The notes under the pieces are model-generated. The model was not told where the DNA came from. It did no database searches and was given only the letters and a program-made list of their open reading frames with translations. Of a stretch of DNA of 64,000 bases, positions 41,424 to 51,713 are shown piece after piece; positions within the stretch are counted from its first letter, which is position 1, and every line of letters begins with the position of its first letter. This DNA is from Maridesulfovibrio sp. (GTDB lineage: Bacteria > Desulfobacterota > Desulfovibrionia > Desulfovibrionales > Desulfovibrionaceae), in the NCBI RefSeq assembly GCF_963677005.1, contig NZ_OY781616.1, positions 1,495,501 through 1,559,500 on the forward strand, read 5' to 3'. Made by a program: the position numbers and the translations under genes.

Positions 41424-42050
41424 TCACTGTTCCTGAACAGGTTCTTTCTTAAGCTCTTCTTCCGCCCTTCTCTTCATGTCATCCGGAGATTTCGGATTCG
41501 ATATGATCTGACGAAATTCATTCTCTGCGGCCTCATGTTCATGGAGATAATATTTCTTGATTATCCCTGTATTGAACCGAGCCATGGAGTCATCCGGATC
41601 AAGTGCGATAATACGGTCAAAGGCTCCGGCAGCCTCCTTGAAATTCTCGGCCTGATAATAACACATCCCGAGTCCCATGAGCGCCTGAACGTTGTCCGGT
41701 TCCTTGGTCAGAACCTTATCGAAGAAAGGTTTTGCGCGATCATAAGCCCTGATCATCATAAAGGAATTGGCCAGCTCAAGCTGGATTTCCATATTATCCG
41801 GGTCCTTGCGCATGCGGGCCATAAGTTCCCGCACATGCTTCATGGCATCCTCATTTACAGAGGCCATGCCTCCGGGCATCCCGCCCTTCCCGCCTTCCTG
41901 CTGATATTCAACCTTGTTTCCGGGATGATTCATACGGTAGGTCAGCGAAGCGATAAAAACCGTCACAAGTGAAGCTCCAAGGAGCCAGATGATGGTTTTC
42001 TGTCCGGCGGACAGGGAAAAGCCTTTCATATCAGTTCTGTTATTTATCAT
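41424..42050 (-). CDS. Membrane-anchored TPR protein of cytochrome c maturation (CcmI-like)
   Basis: A 208-residue protein with one membrane span (about 20-40, TIIWLLGASLVTVFIASLTYR). Three TPR units follow (DPDNMEIQLELANSFMMIRA, EPDNVQALMGLGMCYYQAEN, DPDDSMARFNTGIIKKYY). Its place at the end of the ccm cluster suggests a CcmI-type role, presenting apocytochrome or stabilising the ligation complex. I chose the ATG at 42050, which overlaps the ccmD stop; a second ATG at 42029 is possible. The frame is open upstream without homology. Confidence 0.8.
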   Translation of the reverse strand: MINNRTDMKGFSLSAGQKTIIWLLGASLVTVFIASLTYRMNHPGNKVEYQQEGGKGGMPGGMASVNEDAMKHVRELMARMRKDPDNMEIQLELANSFMMIRAYDRAKPFFDKVLTKEPDNVQALMGLGMCYYQAENFKEAAGAFDRIIALDPDDSMARFNTGIIKKYYLHEHEAAENEFRQIISNPKSPDDMKRRAEEELKKEPVQEQ

Positions 42051-42180
42051 TATCCAGCAACTCCATCTGCCTGATGCGGCGTTCCATGGAAGCACCCTTG
42101 AACGCGATGAAGGCCAGATAACCGGCGAGTACAGCCCAAACAATAATGTTGGCGGTAAGCAGGTAGGTTTCATTATTCAT
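42040..42180 (-). CDS. ccmD: CcmD-like small membrane subunit of heme exporter
   Basis: A 46-residue protein between ccmC and the TPR gene: one membrane span (ANIIVWAVLAGYLAFIAF, about 10-27) followed by a charged tail (ERRIRQMELLDNDK). CcmD proteins have exactly this form and release holo-CcmE from the CcmABC complex. It is identified by size, topology and position; sequence conservation in the family is low. Confidence 0.75.
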   Translation of the reverse strand: MNNETYLLTANIIVWAVLAGYLAFIAFKGASMERRIRQMELLDNDK

Positions 42181-42200
42181 ATATTTATACTCCTGAATTA

Positions 42201-42866
42201 TTAATCATTATCCCAGACCATCCGGGCGTCCAGACGACCGCTGAGTCTGATCTGACGGTAACGCACCGCCAAAAGGACAAGCCAGAACAGGCCGAACGCC
42301 GCGATATTCACAAGCAGCGTCGTCAGCATTTCCGGCTCCATCCCGCCTCCCTTGGCACCAAGCACGTTGGGATGCACGCTTCTCCAGAGTCTCGCGGAAT
42401 AAAAAACGAGAGGGACATCGACAAACGCGACGACTCCAAGCACGGCACATACCAGGGAACGGCGTTCGGCAGACATGGGGGAGGTGCGCAGCACCAGATA
42501 AGCGGCATAAACAAACCACATGATAAGTGTGGTCGTCAGCCGAGGATCCCAGGTCCACCAGACATTCCAGGCCGCACGGCCCCACAGGGAACCGGTAATC
42601 AGGGCCAGACCGCTGAAGACAACTCCGATCTCGGCGGCGGCTCCGGCCATGTAATCAAACTTTATATCTCTTTTGAGCAGGTATGCCACGCTGAAGACAA
42701 AGACCACAAAAAAACTGATCATGGCCCAGGCGGCAAGCGGCATGTGGGTGTAGAATATTTTCTGTACCAGCCCCATGGTAACCTCAATGGGGGCGTACAT
42801 CCAGATGAAGTACTGGCCCACGCACAAGGCTATGCCGGATATCAGTGCTGCAACTGCGAGATTCAT
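42201..42866 (-). CDS. ccmC: Heme exporter protein CcmC
   Basis: A 221-residue inner-membrane protein with six spans that presents heme to CcmE. It has the tryptophan-rich heme-handling loop WGRAAWNVWWTWDPRLTTTLI (about 95-115) and flanking His residues (HMPLAAWAM near 41, and RSVHPNVLG near 165). Residue layout matches the family. It lies 42 bases after ccmB and 20 before ccmD. Confidence 0.95.
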   Translation of the reverse strand: MNLAVAALISGIALCVGQYFIWMYAPIEVTMGLVQKIFYTHMPLAAWAMISFFVVFVFSVAYLLKRDIKFDYMAGAAAEIGVVFSGLALITGSLWGRAAWNVWWTWDPRLTTTLIMWFVYAAYLVLRTSPMSAERRSLVCAVLGVVAFVDVPLVFYSARLWRSVHPNVLGAKGGGMEPEMLTTLLVNIAAFGLFWLVLLAVRYRQIRLSGRLDARMVWDND

Positions 42867-42908
42867 TAAAATGCTCCGTATTTGACAATTATGTTTTCGG
42901 CCAACATC

Positions 42909-43586
42909 TTATTGTTCACCGCTGTATACGAAAGGAAAAAGGATCAGCCCCGCTCCGCTGAAAAGCGCCGAAGCAGCCACGATGATTCCCATCCACGATT
43001 GCGCATCCATAAGCGGAACTCCCGAAAAGACGGAAGTCATCAGCTGGATGGCCCCCAGAAGAACCGGAAGCAGCAGGGGAAAAAGAATCACCGAAAGCAG
43101 CGATTCGCGTGCAGCCTGCCCCTGGGAAATGGCTCCAAGCAGTGCACCGAGCGCCACAAGCCCCCAGTCGGAAGCAAGAAGCGTGGCAAAGAACAACGCG
43201 GGTGATCCCTTGAAATCCTGCCCGAGAAAAACAATCGTGGCCGGAAGAAAGACCAATTGCGAACAAAGCAGCAGCCCCAGTCCGGCGACACCTTTTCCCA
43301 GCCAGACCGCGTGAAGCGGAACGGGAGAGGAAAGAAGTCCCAAACGGGCCTCGTTGGCCTCCTCCATCGCGAACAGTGTATTGAAGACCAGAACCAGCCC
43401 GAAGGATGAAGCCAGCCAGAAAATGGCCGAAGCCGCCTGCGGATCCACCAGCTGTCCTGCGGGACGGGAAAGGCTGAACACGAAAATGAGCAGCAGTCCC
43501 AATAGAACGGCCTGAGTCAGCCCCTGGCCTCCGCCGATGGACAGACGCAGGTCTTTCGCTGCTATGGTCAGTCCGCGTCTAAGCAT
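42909..43586 (-). CDS. ccmB: Heme exporter protein CcmB
   Basis: A 225-residue membrane subunit of the CcmAB transporter, with about six hydrophobic spans. Family features include FNTLFAMEEANEARLGLLSSP and GALLGAISQGQAARESLLSVILFPLLLP. I chose the ATG at 43586, which overlaps the ccmA stop by eight bases; upstream codons in this frame lie inside ccmA. Confidence 0.93.
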   Translation of the reverse strand: MLRRGLTIAAKDLRLSIGGGQGLTQAVLLGLLLIFVFSLSRPAGQLVDPQAASAIFWLASSFGLVLVFNTLFAMEEANEARLGLLSSPVPLHAVWLGKGVAGLGLLLCSQLVFLPATIVFLGQDFKGSPALFFATLLASDWGLVALGALLGAISQGQAARESLLSVILFPLLLPVLLGAIQLMTSVFSGVPLMDAQSWMGIIVAASALFSGAGLILFPFVYSGEQ

Positions 43587-44259
43587 TGTCCACCCCCGCG
43601 ATCGACTTGGGATCGAATTCCGATGCAGGCCCCAGATAACCGGTTTTGTGACCGGACAGGCCGAGCACGGTGTCCGCAAGCGTGCAGTCGTGATTCACGT
43701 CATGGCTTATCCAGACCACGGCGGTTCCGCTGTCCCGCAAGGAAACAATTTCATCGCGCAACAGAGTCAGCGAAGCCTGATCAAGCCCGGTTCCCGGTTC
43801 GTCCAGAAAAAGAAGTTCCGGTTCAACCAGAAAAACCCGTGCAAGGTTCAGACGCTGGGCCATGCCGCGCGAATATGATCCGGCAGGTTCCTCGGCCGCC
43901 CTTTCCAGCCCGACTCTGGCCAGCAGTTCCGCCAGCCTGTCACGGGAAGGAGACAGTCCGTACATGGATGCCCAGAAGGAAAGATTGCTCCGCCCGCTCA
44001 TACGCGGGTAAATAAAGGTGGAATGTCCGAGATATGCAGTTTTTTCGGGCGCGGTAAGAATCTCCGCCGATCCGGCCGACGGTCTCGAAAGCCCGGACAT
44101 GATCTTCAGGAGCGTGGTCTTACCCGCACCGTTACGTCCGACCACGAGCATTATTTCCCCGCGCCGGACATCACAACTGACATTCTTGAATATGAGCCTG
44201 GTCCCGAAGAACTTGGCTGCGTTCCGTACCTTGAGAGCTATGCTTTCACTGTTCGCCAC
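43579..44259 (-). CDS. ccmA: Heme exporter ATP-binding protein CcmA
   Basis: A 226-residue ATPase. Walker A GRNGAGKTT (41-49), a diverged signature YSRGMAQRLNLAR typical of CcmA, Walker B LLFLDEPGTGLD and H-loop WISHDVNHD. With CcmB and CcmC it drives release of holo-CcmE. Gap to ccmF is 10 bases. Confidence 0.95.
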   Translation of the reverse strand: MANSESIALKVRNAAKFFGTRLIFKNVSCDVRRGEIMLVVGRNGAGKTTLLKIMSGLSRPSAGSAEILTAPEKTAYLGHSTFIYPRMSGRSNLSFWASMYGLSPSRDRLAELLARVGLERAAEEPAGSYSRGMAQRLNLARVFLVEPELLFLDEPGTGLDQASLTLLRDEIVSLRDSGTAVVWISHDVNHDCTLADTVLGLSGHKTGYLGPASEFDPKSIAGVDNA

Positions 44260-44269
44260 GGTTCTCCGC

Positions 44270-46147
<1,878 letters not shown>

Positions 46148-46234
46148 ATAATATTTACTCCATAAATGGATAAAAGCTGTTTAAAGACGGAAAACGAACC
46201 GCACGGCGGCAGGCTCGCTGATTCCGGCCGGAGA

Positions 46235-46651
46235 CTAACCTTCCCGGTTTTTCTTCTGATACTTGGAAGGACACTTGGTTATCAGCGATGTGGCCCGGAA
46301 TTCCTTGTTACCATTAACGAAATTCCCTTCCACTATTACTTCCGCCCCTTCCTTGAAGGTGTCCGGAACTGCTCCGCTGTAATCAACCCGAATGGTCCGG
46401 ACTGCCTCCTTCTGATCCTCAAGATCAAAAGACACGCCGAGCCCGCCCTCCTTGGGGGCGATATTATGCGGGGCGACTTTACCGAACAGTCGGGCCTGTC
46501 CAAGCTCGCTTTCATCCATCGCAAGAGCTTCGGAAACATTGAGGAAATACACGCTGTCCTGGGATATACCCGAATAAATCAGATAGCCCAGACCACCGAG
46601 AAAAAGGATAAGGGCGGCAATATAGACGCCTTTTCCACCTTTTCTGGCCAT
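46235..46651 (-). CDS. ccmE: CcmE heme chaperone, cysteine (CXXXY) variant
   Basis: A 138-residue membrane-anchored OB-fold heme chaperone. One span (about 10-27), then the core VDYSGAVPDTFKEGAEVIVEG (89-109). In the usual family a His in a HxxxY motif binds heme covalently; here the position reads ITKCPSKY, so Cys127 and Tyr131 form CXXXY. This type is known from Desulfovibrio and some archaea. The ATG at 46651 has GGAG six bases upstream. It is the first ccm gene, 13 bases after the CorC-like gene. Confidence 0.93.
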   Translation of the reverse strand: MARKGGKGVYIAALILFLGGLGYLIYSGISQDSVYFLNVSEALAMDESELGQARLFGKVAPHNIAPKEGGLGVSFDLEDQKEAVRTIRVDYSGAVPDTFKEGAEVIVEGNFVNGNKEFRATSLITKCPSKYQKKNREG

Positions 46652-46664
46652 TATAAACTCCGTA

Positions 46665-47726
46665 CTATTTGGAAACGTCCGCCCGGACATCGTCCGTGCC
46701 GACGAGCAGTTCTTTTCGTCTGCGGCGTGCGAGTTCGCGCATGTCCACCACCTGATCGGTTTCATCGACAATCTCGCTGCCCAGTATCTCTTCCATTACG
46801 TCCTCAAGGGTCACAACCCCGGACATTCCCCCGTACTCATCAAGCACCACAAAAAGGTGCATGCGGCTTTCGAGGAATTTCACCAGCAGCTTGTCCAGAG
46901 TTATATTCTCCAGCACAAACCGGACCGGCTTCATCAATTCCGAGAGTTTGACGTCGTCATGGTCATCTGCAAGCGCTTCAAAGACCGAGCGTCTGTAAAT
47001 GACACCGACAATATCCTCAGGATCATCCCCTTCATAAACAGGGATACGGCTGTGAGGCCACGCGCTGAATTTGTCGTGGGCCTCGGCAACGGTCATGTCC
47101 GCCTGAAGTGAGAAGACTACGGTCCGGGGGGTCATGATCTGCTCAACAATCTTGTCGTCCAACGACAGGATGTTGGCAATCGAGAGGGCTTCATACGGTT
47201 TGATCGCCCCGGATCTTCGGGTCAGGTTGACCATTGCTCTTATATCTTCTTCCGTGGCCTGGGGACCGGATCCTTTCCTGCTCACAAGGCGGGACATGAA
47301 TCCGCAGATCCAGATTACCGGAAGGAATATATAGATTAAAATTTCCGTAGGCCGGGCGAGCGCCCTTCCCAACGGCTGACAGTAGACCACCCCTATTGTT
47401 TTGGGGAGAATCTCTGAGAAGAGTAGTATGAGGATTGTGAATCCGACGGTAAACCAGGGCAGGCTCTGCGGTCCGTAAACCGCGATCCATGCCGCACCTG
47501 CAAAGGAAGCCCCCGCAGTGTTCGCCACCGTGTTGAGAGTCAGGATAGCCGTTATCGGCCTGTCGACATTGGTACGGAGTTTGTGAAGTATCTGACCGGA
47601 CTTGCGTCCTTCACGACGCAGGATTTCGATCTTGCTCCAGGGAAAGGAATAAAGAACGGCTTCGCTGACTGAACAGTAAGCGGATATAAGTGAGGCTGCA
47701 CTTACAGCAAGTATTAATTCCAGCAT
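46665..47726 (-). CDS. CorC/HlyC-type DUF21-CBS membrane protein
   Basis: A 353-residue protein with a DUF21 (CNNM) membrane domain (about 1-185, three to four spans, with SEAVLYSFPWSKIEILRREGR and GFTILILLFSEILPKTIGV) and a CBS pair (about 200-320). The transporter-associated CorC C-terminal domain is missing, so it is a short form. Members are linked to Mg2+ or Co2+ transport. It precedes the ccm genes on the same strand, but a functional link is not established. The ATG at 47726 lacks a good ribosome site; an ATG at 47786 extends it by 20 residues. Confidence 0.85.
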   Translation of the reverse strand: MLELILAVSAASLISAYCSVSEAVLYSFPWSKIEILRREGRKSGQILHKLRTNVDRPITAILTLNTVANTAGASFAGAAWIAVYGPQSLPWFTVGFTILILLFSEILPKTIGVVYCQPLGRALARPTEILIYIFLPVIWICGFMSRLVSRKGSGPQATEEDIRAMVNLTRRSGAIKPYEALSIANILSLDDKIVEQIMTPRTVVFSLQADMTVAEAHDKFSAWPHSRIPVYEGDDPEDIVGVIYRRSVFEALADDHDDVKLSELMKPVRFVLENITLDKLLVKFLESRMHLFVVLDEYGGMSGVVTLEDVMEEILGSEIVDETDQVVDMRELARRRRKELLVGTDDVRADVSK

Positions 47727-48002
47727 TAATTTTTTTGTTAGGGTTGCAAAAGCACCGGTCTGTAACGGATCAGATAATCGGAGCATTACCAGAAGCCAGA
47801 TAGTGGCGCAACAGAAATAGGTCTGCTCAGCCGGATTCCAGACGGTTATGGTTCAAAATAAGTCCTAAATTGAAATAATGCAATACATCACTGCATGGAC
47901 ATCTTTCCGGCATAGGAGGATTCGCTTGCAGATCAGGCATTCCGGCTGCTGCAGACCGGACCGGAAAATATACATTGACTCCGCAAGGCTGGACATTAGA
48001 AT

Positions 48003-49019
48003 GTGCGCGTCATGAATACAAATTCCCACAAAGTAATTTTCAGGTTGAGCGCACTCGGCGACGTGGTCCTGACCACCGGGGTTATGGAGTACTGGGCCGA
48101 GCAATACGGGTTCTCGTTCACCGTCATAACCAGGGCGGGCAATGTGCCCGTACTGGAGAACAATCCACATATCAGCAATGTGATCGGGCTGGAAAAAAAT
48201 GATCTCGGAGACCTTGCGTGGATAAGAAAATCCGGGGAAATAGCTGCCGAATACGCAGGCTGTGAACTGATTGACCTGCACTCGACTCTGCGCTCCGCAA
48301 TACTCGGTGCCAGATGGAAAGGCAAAGTCACCCGGTACAGTAAATTTTCCCTTGAACGCAGGCTGTTCAAACTTACCCGCAGTCAGGGTTTGCGGAAAAA
48401 GCTTGAAAGCCTGAACGTGACTCAGCGCTACGCCGCTGCACTGAAACGCGAACCGGTTGCCGCAGAACGGCTCCGGCCCCGCATTCACCTGACCGATGCG
48501 GAAACAACCTTTGCCCGCGATCTCAAAAAGAAACTGGGATTAGATGGGAAATTCGTGGCCCTTCATCCATACGCCACCCACCCGGACAAGGCCTGGCCGC
48601 GCGAAAACTGGACCGAACTTATAAATCTGCTGGACAAAAAAGGCATCTGCAGGATCATAATCGGCAGGGATAATAATGTTTTTACGGACCATGGCAATGA
48701 CCGAAATCTGACCAACAAGCTTAAGCTCCGCGAAACATGCGCAATCCTGCGCGAAGCCGAGCTGCTCGTAACCGGCGACTCCGGCCCCATGCATCTGGCC
48801 GCCGCTGTAGGAACTCCGGTCACAGCTCTTTTCGGGCCGACTTCAAAGGCCTGGGGGTTTTACCCTTCCGGTAAGCGGGATGTGATACTGGAGTCGGAAA
48901 TGGACTGCCGTCCCTGCTCCCTGCACGGGAAAAACCACTGCACCAAGGACCGCAAATGCTTGCGGGATCTCTCGCCGGACATGGTCATGGCCGGGATCAT
49001 GAGTCAACTGAATGTTTGA
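48003..49019 (+). CDS. Glycosyltransferase family 9 (heptosyltransferase-like)
   Basis: A 338-residue ADP-heptose:LPS heptosyltransferase family protein, acting on lipopolysaccharide core. The N-terminal acceptor domain begins VIFRLSALGDVVLTTG; the C-terminal donor domain has HPYATHPDKAWPRENW and the nucleotide-sugar site LVTGDSGPMHLAAAVGTPVTALFGPT. The sugar is not determined. The start is a GTG at 48003; an ATG at 48012 fits equally well. It is transcribed alone, divergently from the CorC-like gene. Confidence 0.87.
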   Translation: MRVMNTNSHKVIFRLSALGDVVLTTGVMEYWAEQYGFSFTVITRAGNVPVLENNPHISNVIGLEKNDLGDLAWIRKSGEIAAEYAGCELIDLHSTLRSAILGARWKGKVTRYSKFSLERRLFKLTRSQGLRKKLESLNVTQRYAAALKREPVAAERLRPRIHLTDAETTFARDLKKKLGLDGKFVALHPYATHPDKAWPRENWTELINLLDKKGICRIIIGRDNNVFTDHGNDRNLTNKLKLRETCAILREAELLVTGDSGPMHLAAAVGTPVTALFGPTSKAWGFYPSGKRDVILESEMDCRPCSLHGKNHCTKDRKCLRDLSPDMVMAGIMSQLNV

Positions 49020-49098
49020 TAAAAAATCAGTATAAACCGCGAGAATAAATATTTATTTTCTAGACATGACTATTAACTTAGAAAGACTTTGATTAAAG

Positions 49099-49265
49099 CC
49101 ATATTGCGATATGGTTATTGCTTTGGCCCCACAAGGATTTCAGGCCTAAGCATCTATCTTAACATAATAATTTAAAAACAGTTAGGGATTCCAAAGGGGA
49201 TTATCCCCTTTGGCCGCCGGCGGCGAAATCAAATTATCAAAAACGCGAAGCGCATCAAATGGAAA
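49099..49265. repeat. Palindromic intergenic element (REP-like) downstream of the glycosyltransferase gene
   Basis: It holds a 23-bp palindrome at 49191-49213 (CCAAAGGGGAT, T, its complement), directly followed by GGCCGCCGGCGGCG (49212-49225), itself self-complementary. A smaller dyad CCATAT-TGCG-ATATGG is at 49099-49114. The grouping of palindromes in an intergenic spacer between convergent genes suggests a dispersed repeat or bidirectional terminator. Confidence 0.45.
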
Positions 49266-49295
49266 ATTGATCAGTCTTTCCTTAGTTTAGCAATT

Positions 49296-49946
49296 TCAAC
49301 GCCAGAACCGTTTCAGTTCCGGGCCGTGAGAACGGATGTAATCCGCGACAGCTCCGGGCACGTATTGCGCAACATCTCCGCCGTTTTCCCAGACCTCCCG
49401 GACCAGGGTGGAACTTATGGCAAAATCTAAATCATCAATGATGTAAATTGATTTTCCGCCATGTATCTTCCAGACATTCTCTCCGGTCCGCTCAAGTCCG
49501 GTGAATATCCGGGCCAGTTCACGGGCCATTGCGCCGTGATCGGCTTCCGCACGGCTGACGGCCACGATGTTGGCCAGTTCCGGGATTTTCCGCCAGTCTT
49601 TCCACAGGGAAAAAGTTTCAAAAGAATCCTGCCCCATGATGAAAAAAAGCTCGTCATGCGGAAAACGCGCTGCGGCCTCGGTCAGAGTATCCACGGTGTA
49701 GGTAGGACCGTCTGCCCCCATATCGATATCACAGACCTCAAGGCCGGGCCGGTTTTCCACCGCCAGCCGGACCATCTCATAACGCATTTCACAGGGAAGC
49801 ATATCTTCCCTGCCCTTATGATAGGGATTGCCTGCCGGAATAAGAAGTATCCGGTCCAGCCCCAGACGATCCATGACCGCCTTGGACACATCAATATGTG
49901 TGGAATGAACGGGGTTGAAACTGCCGCCGAAAAGACCGATTTTCAT
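49296..49946 (-). CDS. nadD: Nicotinate-nucleotide adenylyltransferase
   Basis: Forms nicotinate adenine dinucleotide in NAD synthesis. It has 216 residues, normal for the family. The nucleotidyltransferase signature at the N-terminus is MKIGLFGGSFNPVHSTHID; the usual HxGH is HSTH here, a small deviation. The C-terminal ISSTLVREVWENG motif is intact. The ATG at 49946 begins the domain; the longer frame to 50129 has no homology. It follows proA by 190 bases. Confidence 0.93.
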   Translation of the reverse strand: MKIGLFGGSFNPVHSTHIDVSKAVMDRLGLDRILLIPAGNPYHKGREDMLPCEMRYEMVRLAVENRPGLEVCDIDMGADGPTYTVDTLTEAAARFPHDELFFIMGQDSFETFSLWKDWRKIPELANIVAVSRAEADHGAMARELARIFTGLERTGENVWKIHGGKSIYIIDDLDFAISSTLVREVWENGGDVAQYVPGAVADYIRSHGPELKRFWR

Positions 49947-50056
49947 AAGTTCCGTGGTTTGCCCGGTTCCTAAACGTCTGAGGGTTCCCCCTGCCGGGGA
50001 AAAACCGCCAAAGACTTCCGGACACCGGATAATGGAAGGACGGATGCGCCTGACGG

Positions 50057-50096
50057 ACAAAATACCCGGGGGGAACATTGCAGAGTTTCCCCCGGG
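50057..50096 (-). terminator. Hairpin after proA, likely terminator
   Basis: A 12-bp stem (CCCGGGGGGAAC pairing with GTTTCCCCCGGG, one G-T) with an 8-base loop is followed on the minus strand by TATTTTG. A second, smaller GC-rich dyad lies just upstream (50100-50127). It would separate proA from nadD or reduce read-through. Confidence 0.5.
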
Positions 50097-50137
50097 CCCG
50101 CCGGTATCACCGGGACACCCCGGCGTCACCTGAAAAA

Positions 50138-51397
50138 CTAATTACGTATGTGCCAGTCTCCGAGCAGGACGAACTTGGTCGACGTAAGTTCGGTAGCTCC
50201 CATGGGACCGTAGGCATGCAGTTTGGAAGTGGAAATGCCGATTTCGGCACCAAGTCCAAGCTGTCCGCCGTCATTGAAACGGGTGGAGGCGTTTACACCG
50301 ACCATGGACGCATCCACTTCGCGGATAAAACGCATGGCCCGTGCATGGTCTCTGGTCAGGATGACCTCGCTGTGGTTGGAACCGTAACGGGCGATATGTT
50401 CCTGAGCCTCATCCTGTCCGCAGACAACCTTGACGGCCAGGGTCAGGTCCAGAAACTCGCGGCCCCAGTCGTCAAATTCTGCGGCAACGGCCTTTTCTCC
50501 CAGCAGGGGCATGGCGCGGGGACAGCCTTTCAGGGTCACACCGCAGGCACTGAGCAGGGTTCCGAGCGAAGGCAGGAAATCCTCGGCAATGTCCTCATGA
50601 ACAAGCAGACACTCCAGAGCGTTGCATACGCCGGGCTTCTGGACTTTCGCATTCTTGATCACATCCATGGCCTTGGGTATTTCCGCGCTCTTGTCCACGA
50701 AGATATGACAGACCCCTTTGTAATGCTTGAGAACAGGCATGGTCGCCTGCTGAACAACGGCACGGATCAGACCTTCACCGCCACGGGGAATGACCACGTC
50801 TATGTACTCGTCCATCTTGAGCAGTTCACTCACCGCCTCACGATCGGTGACCTCTACGACCTGCACCGCATCTCCGGGAAGTCCGGCCCGTTCCAAAGCC
50901 TTGCGCAGCAGTGCAGCCAGAGCAAGGTTGGAATGAATAGCCTCGGAGCCTCCGCGCAGGATGACCGCGTTTCCGGCCTTGAGGCACAGAACAGCCGCAT
51001 CAACCGTAACGTTCGGTCTGGATTCGAAAATCATCATTATGACGCCCATGGGCACACGCATGCGCCCGACCATCATGCCGTTGGGACGCCTTTCCATCTT
51101 TGAAATTTCACCGACAGGATCACCCTGTGCGGCGACTTCCTCGCATCCCTTGATCATATATTCCAGCACGGATTCCGTAATTTCAAGACGCTGCAGCCGG
51201 GCGGCATCGAGCCCGTTCTTTCGGGCTGCCTCAAGGTCTTTGCGGTTTTCCGCAAAAATGAAATCCTTTTCCGCCTGCAGCAGTTCGGCGAGCTCGGTAA
51301 TGGCCAGATTTCTGGCTGAGCCCTCGGCACAGGAAACCTTGCGGGAAGCCTCCCTGGCTTTGGAAGCCACTTTTTTCATTGCTTCAAAAAAACTCAT
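50138..51397 (-). CDS. proA: Glutamate-5-semialdehyde dehydrogenase
   Basis: Reduces glutamyl phosphate to the semialdehyde, second step of proline synthesis. It has 419 residues. Family signatures are visible (RKDLEAARKNGLDAARLQRL, PMGVIMMIFESRPNVT, CLKAGNAVILRGGSEA), with the catalytic Cys in GVCNALECLLVHE. The ATG at 51397 has AGAGG eight bases upstream. The partner proB is not in this window. Confidence 0.96.
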   Translation of the reverse strand: MSFFEAMKKVASKAREASRKVSCAEGSARNLAITELAELLQAEKDFIFAENRKDLEAARKNGLDAARLQRLEITESVLEYMIKGCEEVAAQGDPVGEISKMERRPNGMMVGRMRVPMGVIMMIFESRPNVTVDAAVLCLKAGNAVILRGGSEAIHSNLALAALLRKALERAGLPGDAVQVVEVTDREAVSELLKMDEYIDVVIPRGGEGLIRAVVQQATMPVLKHYKGVCHIFVDKSAEIPKAMDVIKNAKVQKPGVCNALECLLVHEDIAEDFLPSLGTLLSACGVTLKGCPRAMPLLGEKAVAAEFDDWGREFLDLTLAVKVVCGQDEAQEHIARYGSNHSEVILTRDHARAMRFIREVDASMVGVNASTRFNDGGQLGLGAEIGISTSKLHAYGPMGATELTSTKFVLLGDWHIRN

Positions 51398-51713
51398 TAT
51401 TTCCACCTCTGGATATGTATATTAACTGAAATATCAATTTTTCCTTCATTCGACACAAAATGGCTACTAGGGATATTGCAAAAAAGTCAACTAACATTTA
51501 CCACTGTCCCCGAACAGAAGCTGTTACGGCAATATACCGGGCAAAATTATTTTTCCTTTTTTTGTAACCTTTTTCAGCAGCTTTTGCATTTTTTCTGGTT
51601 TTACGGCCAGTTGCTTCGCGCTTTCGGTTTTGACCTTTTTGTCAGACTGCTTTATAAAGCGCTCTTTGACTTTCATGCAAAATTCCATCAATTCTATGGA
51701 GGCTTTCCTTTAA
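51398..51713. other. Intergenic region between proA and the TPR protein gene
   Basis: About 315 bases with divergent promoter space. A basic small open frame (51524-51676, minus) is listed separately with low confidence. GGAGG of the TPR gene is at 51698-51702. No clear hairpin terminator is present. Confidence 0.5.
51524..51676 (-). CDS. Possible small basic protein, 50 residues
   Basis: An open frame starting with ATG at 51676, with GGAATT seven bases upstream as a weak ribosome site. The predicted product is lysine-rich (MKVKERFIKQSDKKVKTES, then QKLLKKVTKKGKIILPG) and has no family match in memory. It is divergent to the TPR gene. It could equally be noncoding; base bias and conservation are unknown. 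Confidence 0.3.
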   Translation of the reverse strand: MKVKERFIKQSDKKVKTESAKQLAVKPEKMQKLLKKVTKKGKIILPGILP

